DNA from: Bombus terrestris
Taxonomy: Eukaryota > Arthropoda > Insecta > Hymenoptera > Apidae
Assembly: GCF_910591885.1 (NCBI RefSeq)
Contig: NC_063285.1
Location: 2,046,001 to 2,110,000, forward strand
DNA length: 64,000 nt
Direction of reading: 5' to 3'
Shown: positions 63,620 to 64,000 of the stretch, piece by piece
Layout: each line of letters opens with the position of its first letter
Numbering within the stretch: position 1 is the stretch's first letter
The notes under the pieces: model-generated
What the model was told of the DNA's origin: nothing
Seen by the model: only the letters and a program-made list of their open reading frames with translations
The model's database searches: none
Made by a program: the position numbers and the translations under genes

Positions 63620-64000
63620 ATAACGATGACATTGAGGATAATGATTTATTGGTAAGCGTGAATAAGGAAGAGTTAGAAAGTAGGGAAGATGAAAATGATA
63701 ACAGTCCTGGAAGCTTAAACATCCGTAGGAGATCTACACGTAATAAGAGAAATCCAGTAAGGTATCCAGAAAAAGAAAACATTAGTGAAATCCATGCAAA
63801 TTATTGTAGAGTAGATATCCCTTGTACATTTGAGGAGGCGATTTGTTGTGAAAATAGCGAAGATTGGAAACAAGCTATGGATAAGGAAATAGAATGTCTT
63901 TATAAGAATAAAACTTGAAAATTGGTAGAAAGGATAAAAGGCAAAGAAGTATTAGATGTAAAATGGGTTTATACGAGAAAATCAGATGATAGGTCTAAGG
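63620..64000 (+). pseudogene. Copia pol, start of reverse transcriptase
   Basis: The copia frame continues after the ATAAC duplication with an acidic linker, then RRSTRNKRNPVRYPEKE, EDWKQAMDKEIECLYKNKT and GKEVLDVKWVYTRKSDD, the opening of the copia RT (RVT_2) domain. The TGA at 63916-63918 stands where the family has tryptophan. The RT core, RNase H and 3' LTR are outside the window. Confidence 0.9.

Larger units (their letters stand above)
46817..64000 (+). mobile_element. Copia element carrying four nested insertions, runs off the window
   Basis: 5' LTR (46817-47058), primer site, gag, protease, integrase and the start of RT are in plus orientation in this order. The parts are separated by BEL/Pao A (47349-53662), a solo LTR (54370-54678), another solo LTR (55894-56330) and BEL/Pao B (56499-63619). 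Each insert has a target duplication (TAGGG, ATAG, GTTT, ATAAC), and deleting each together with one duplication copy puts the copia frame back together. Copia itself has point lesions: the protease D is G, the integrase region has a frameshift and D-to-N change, and a W is TGA at the RT start. The 3' LTR is outside. Confidence 0.92.

Overview
The window looks like AT-rich nuclear DNA of an insect, probably a hymenopteran. The basis is the mix of transposon families, an inserted mitochondrial nad4 segment that keeps the invertebrate mitochondrial code, and animal-type split genes. The species cannot be named from sequence alone. Most of the 64 kb is transposable-element sequence, much of it nested. 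I see two host genes, both on the minus strand and both incomplete here, no rRNA or tRNA genes, and no CRISPR.

1-13.2 kb is a patchwork of remnants. It holds a Jockey-type LINE end; a minus-strand composite in which a copia LTR, leader and gag run directly into viral-looking sequence ending in an RNA-virus superfamily 1 helicase; a hAT end; a piggyBac element with TTAA ends, interrupted by a long LTR-like insert carrying a 72-bp minisatellite; a decayed gypsy gag; a nad4 NUMT; and several LTR scraps.

13.2-19.6 kb holds an old Ty3/gypsy element on the minus strand. A second LTR element is inserted in it (14055-16975) with a CHCC gag finger and a tRNA-Trp primer site, as in the CsRn1 group. 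LINE and Tc1 remnants follow.

19.6-29.9 kb is the most host-like part. Three exons of a GDP-D-glucose phosphorylase gene (GDPGP1) lie at 27527-27339, 24635-24355 and 21525-21423. Its introns hold piggyBac copies and MITEs, one of them split by a copia solo LTR.

29.92-41.85 kb is one R1-like non-LTR retrotransposon with intact ORF1 and ORF2, flanked by a 14-16 bp target duplication. A 6.2-kb gypsy element with 1009-bp LTRs sits in the TA repeat of its 5' UTR.

41.9-46.8 kb carries two exons of an unidentified host gene plus R1-type and LTR fragments.

46.8-64 kb is a copia element that runs off the window. Four LTR insertions break it: two young BEL/Pao elements (47349-53662 on minus, 56499-63619 on plus) and two solo LTRs. 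Each has a target duplication, and removing each one restores the copia reading frame. The plus BEL/Pao has gag and pol in one frame separated by a single UGA in the leaky UGA-CUAG context. The minus BEL/Pao has lost that stop and the protease by an in-frame deletion.
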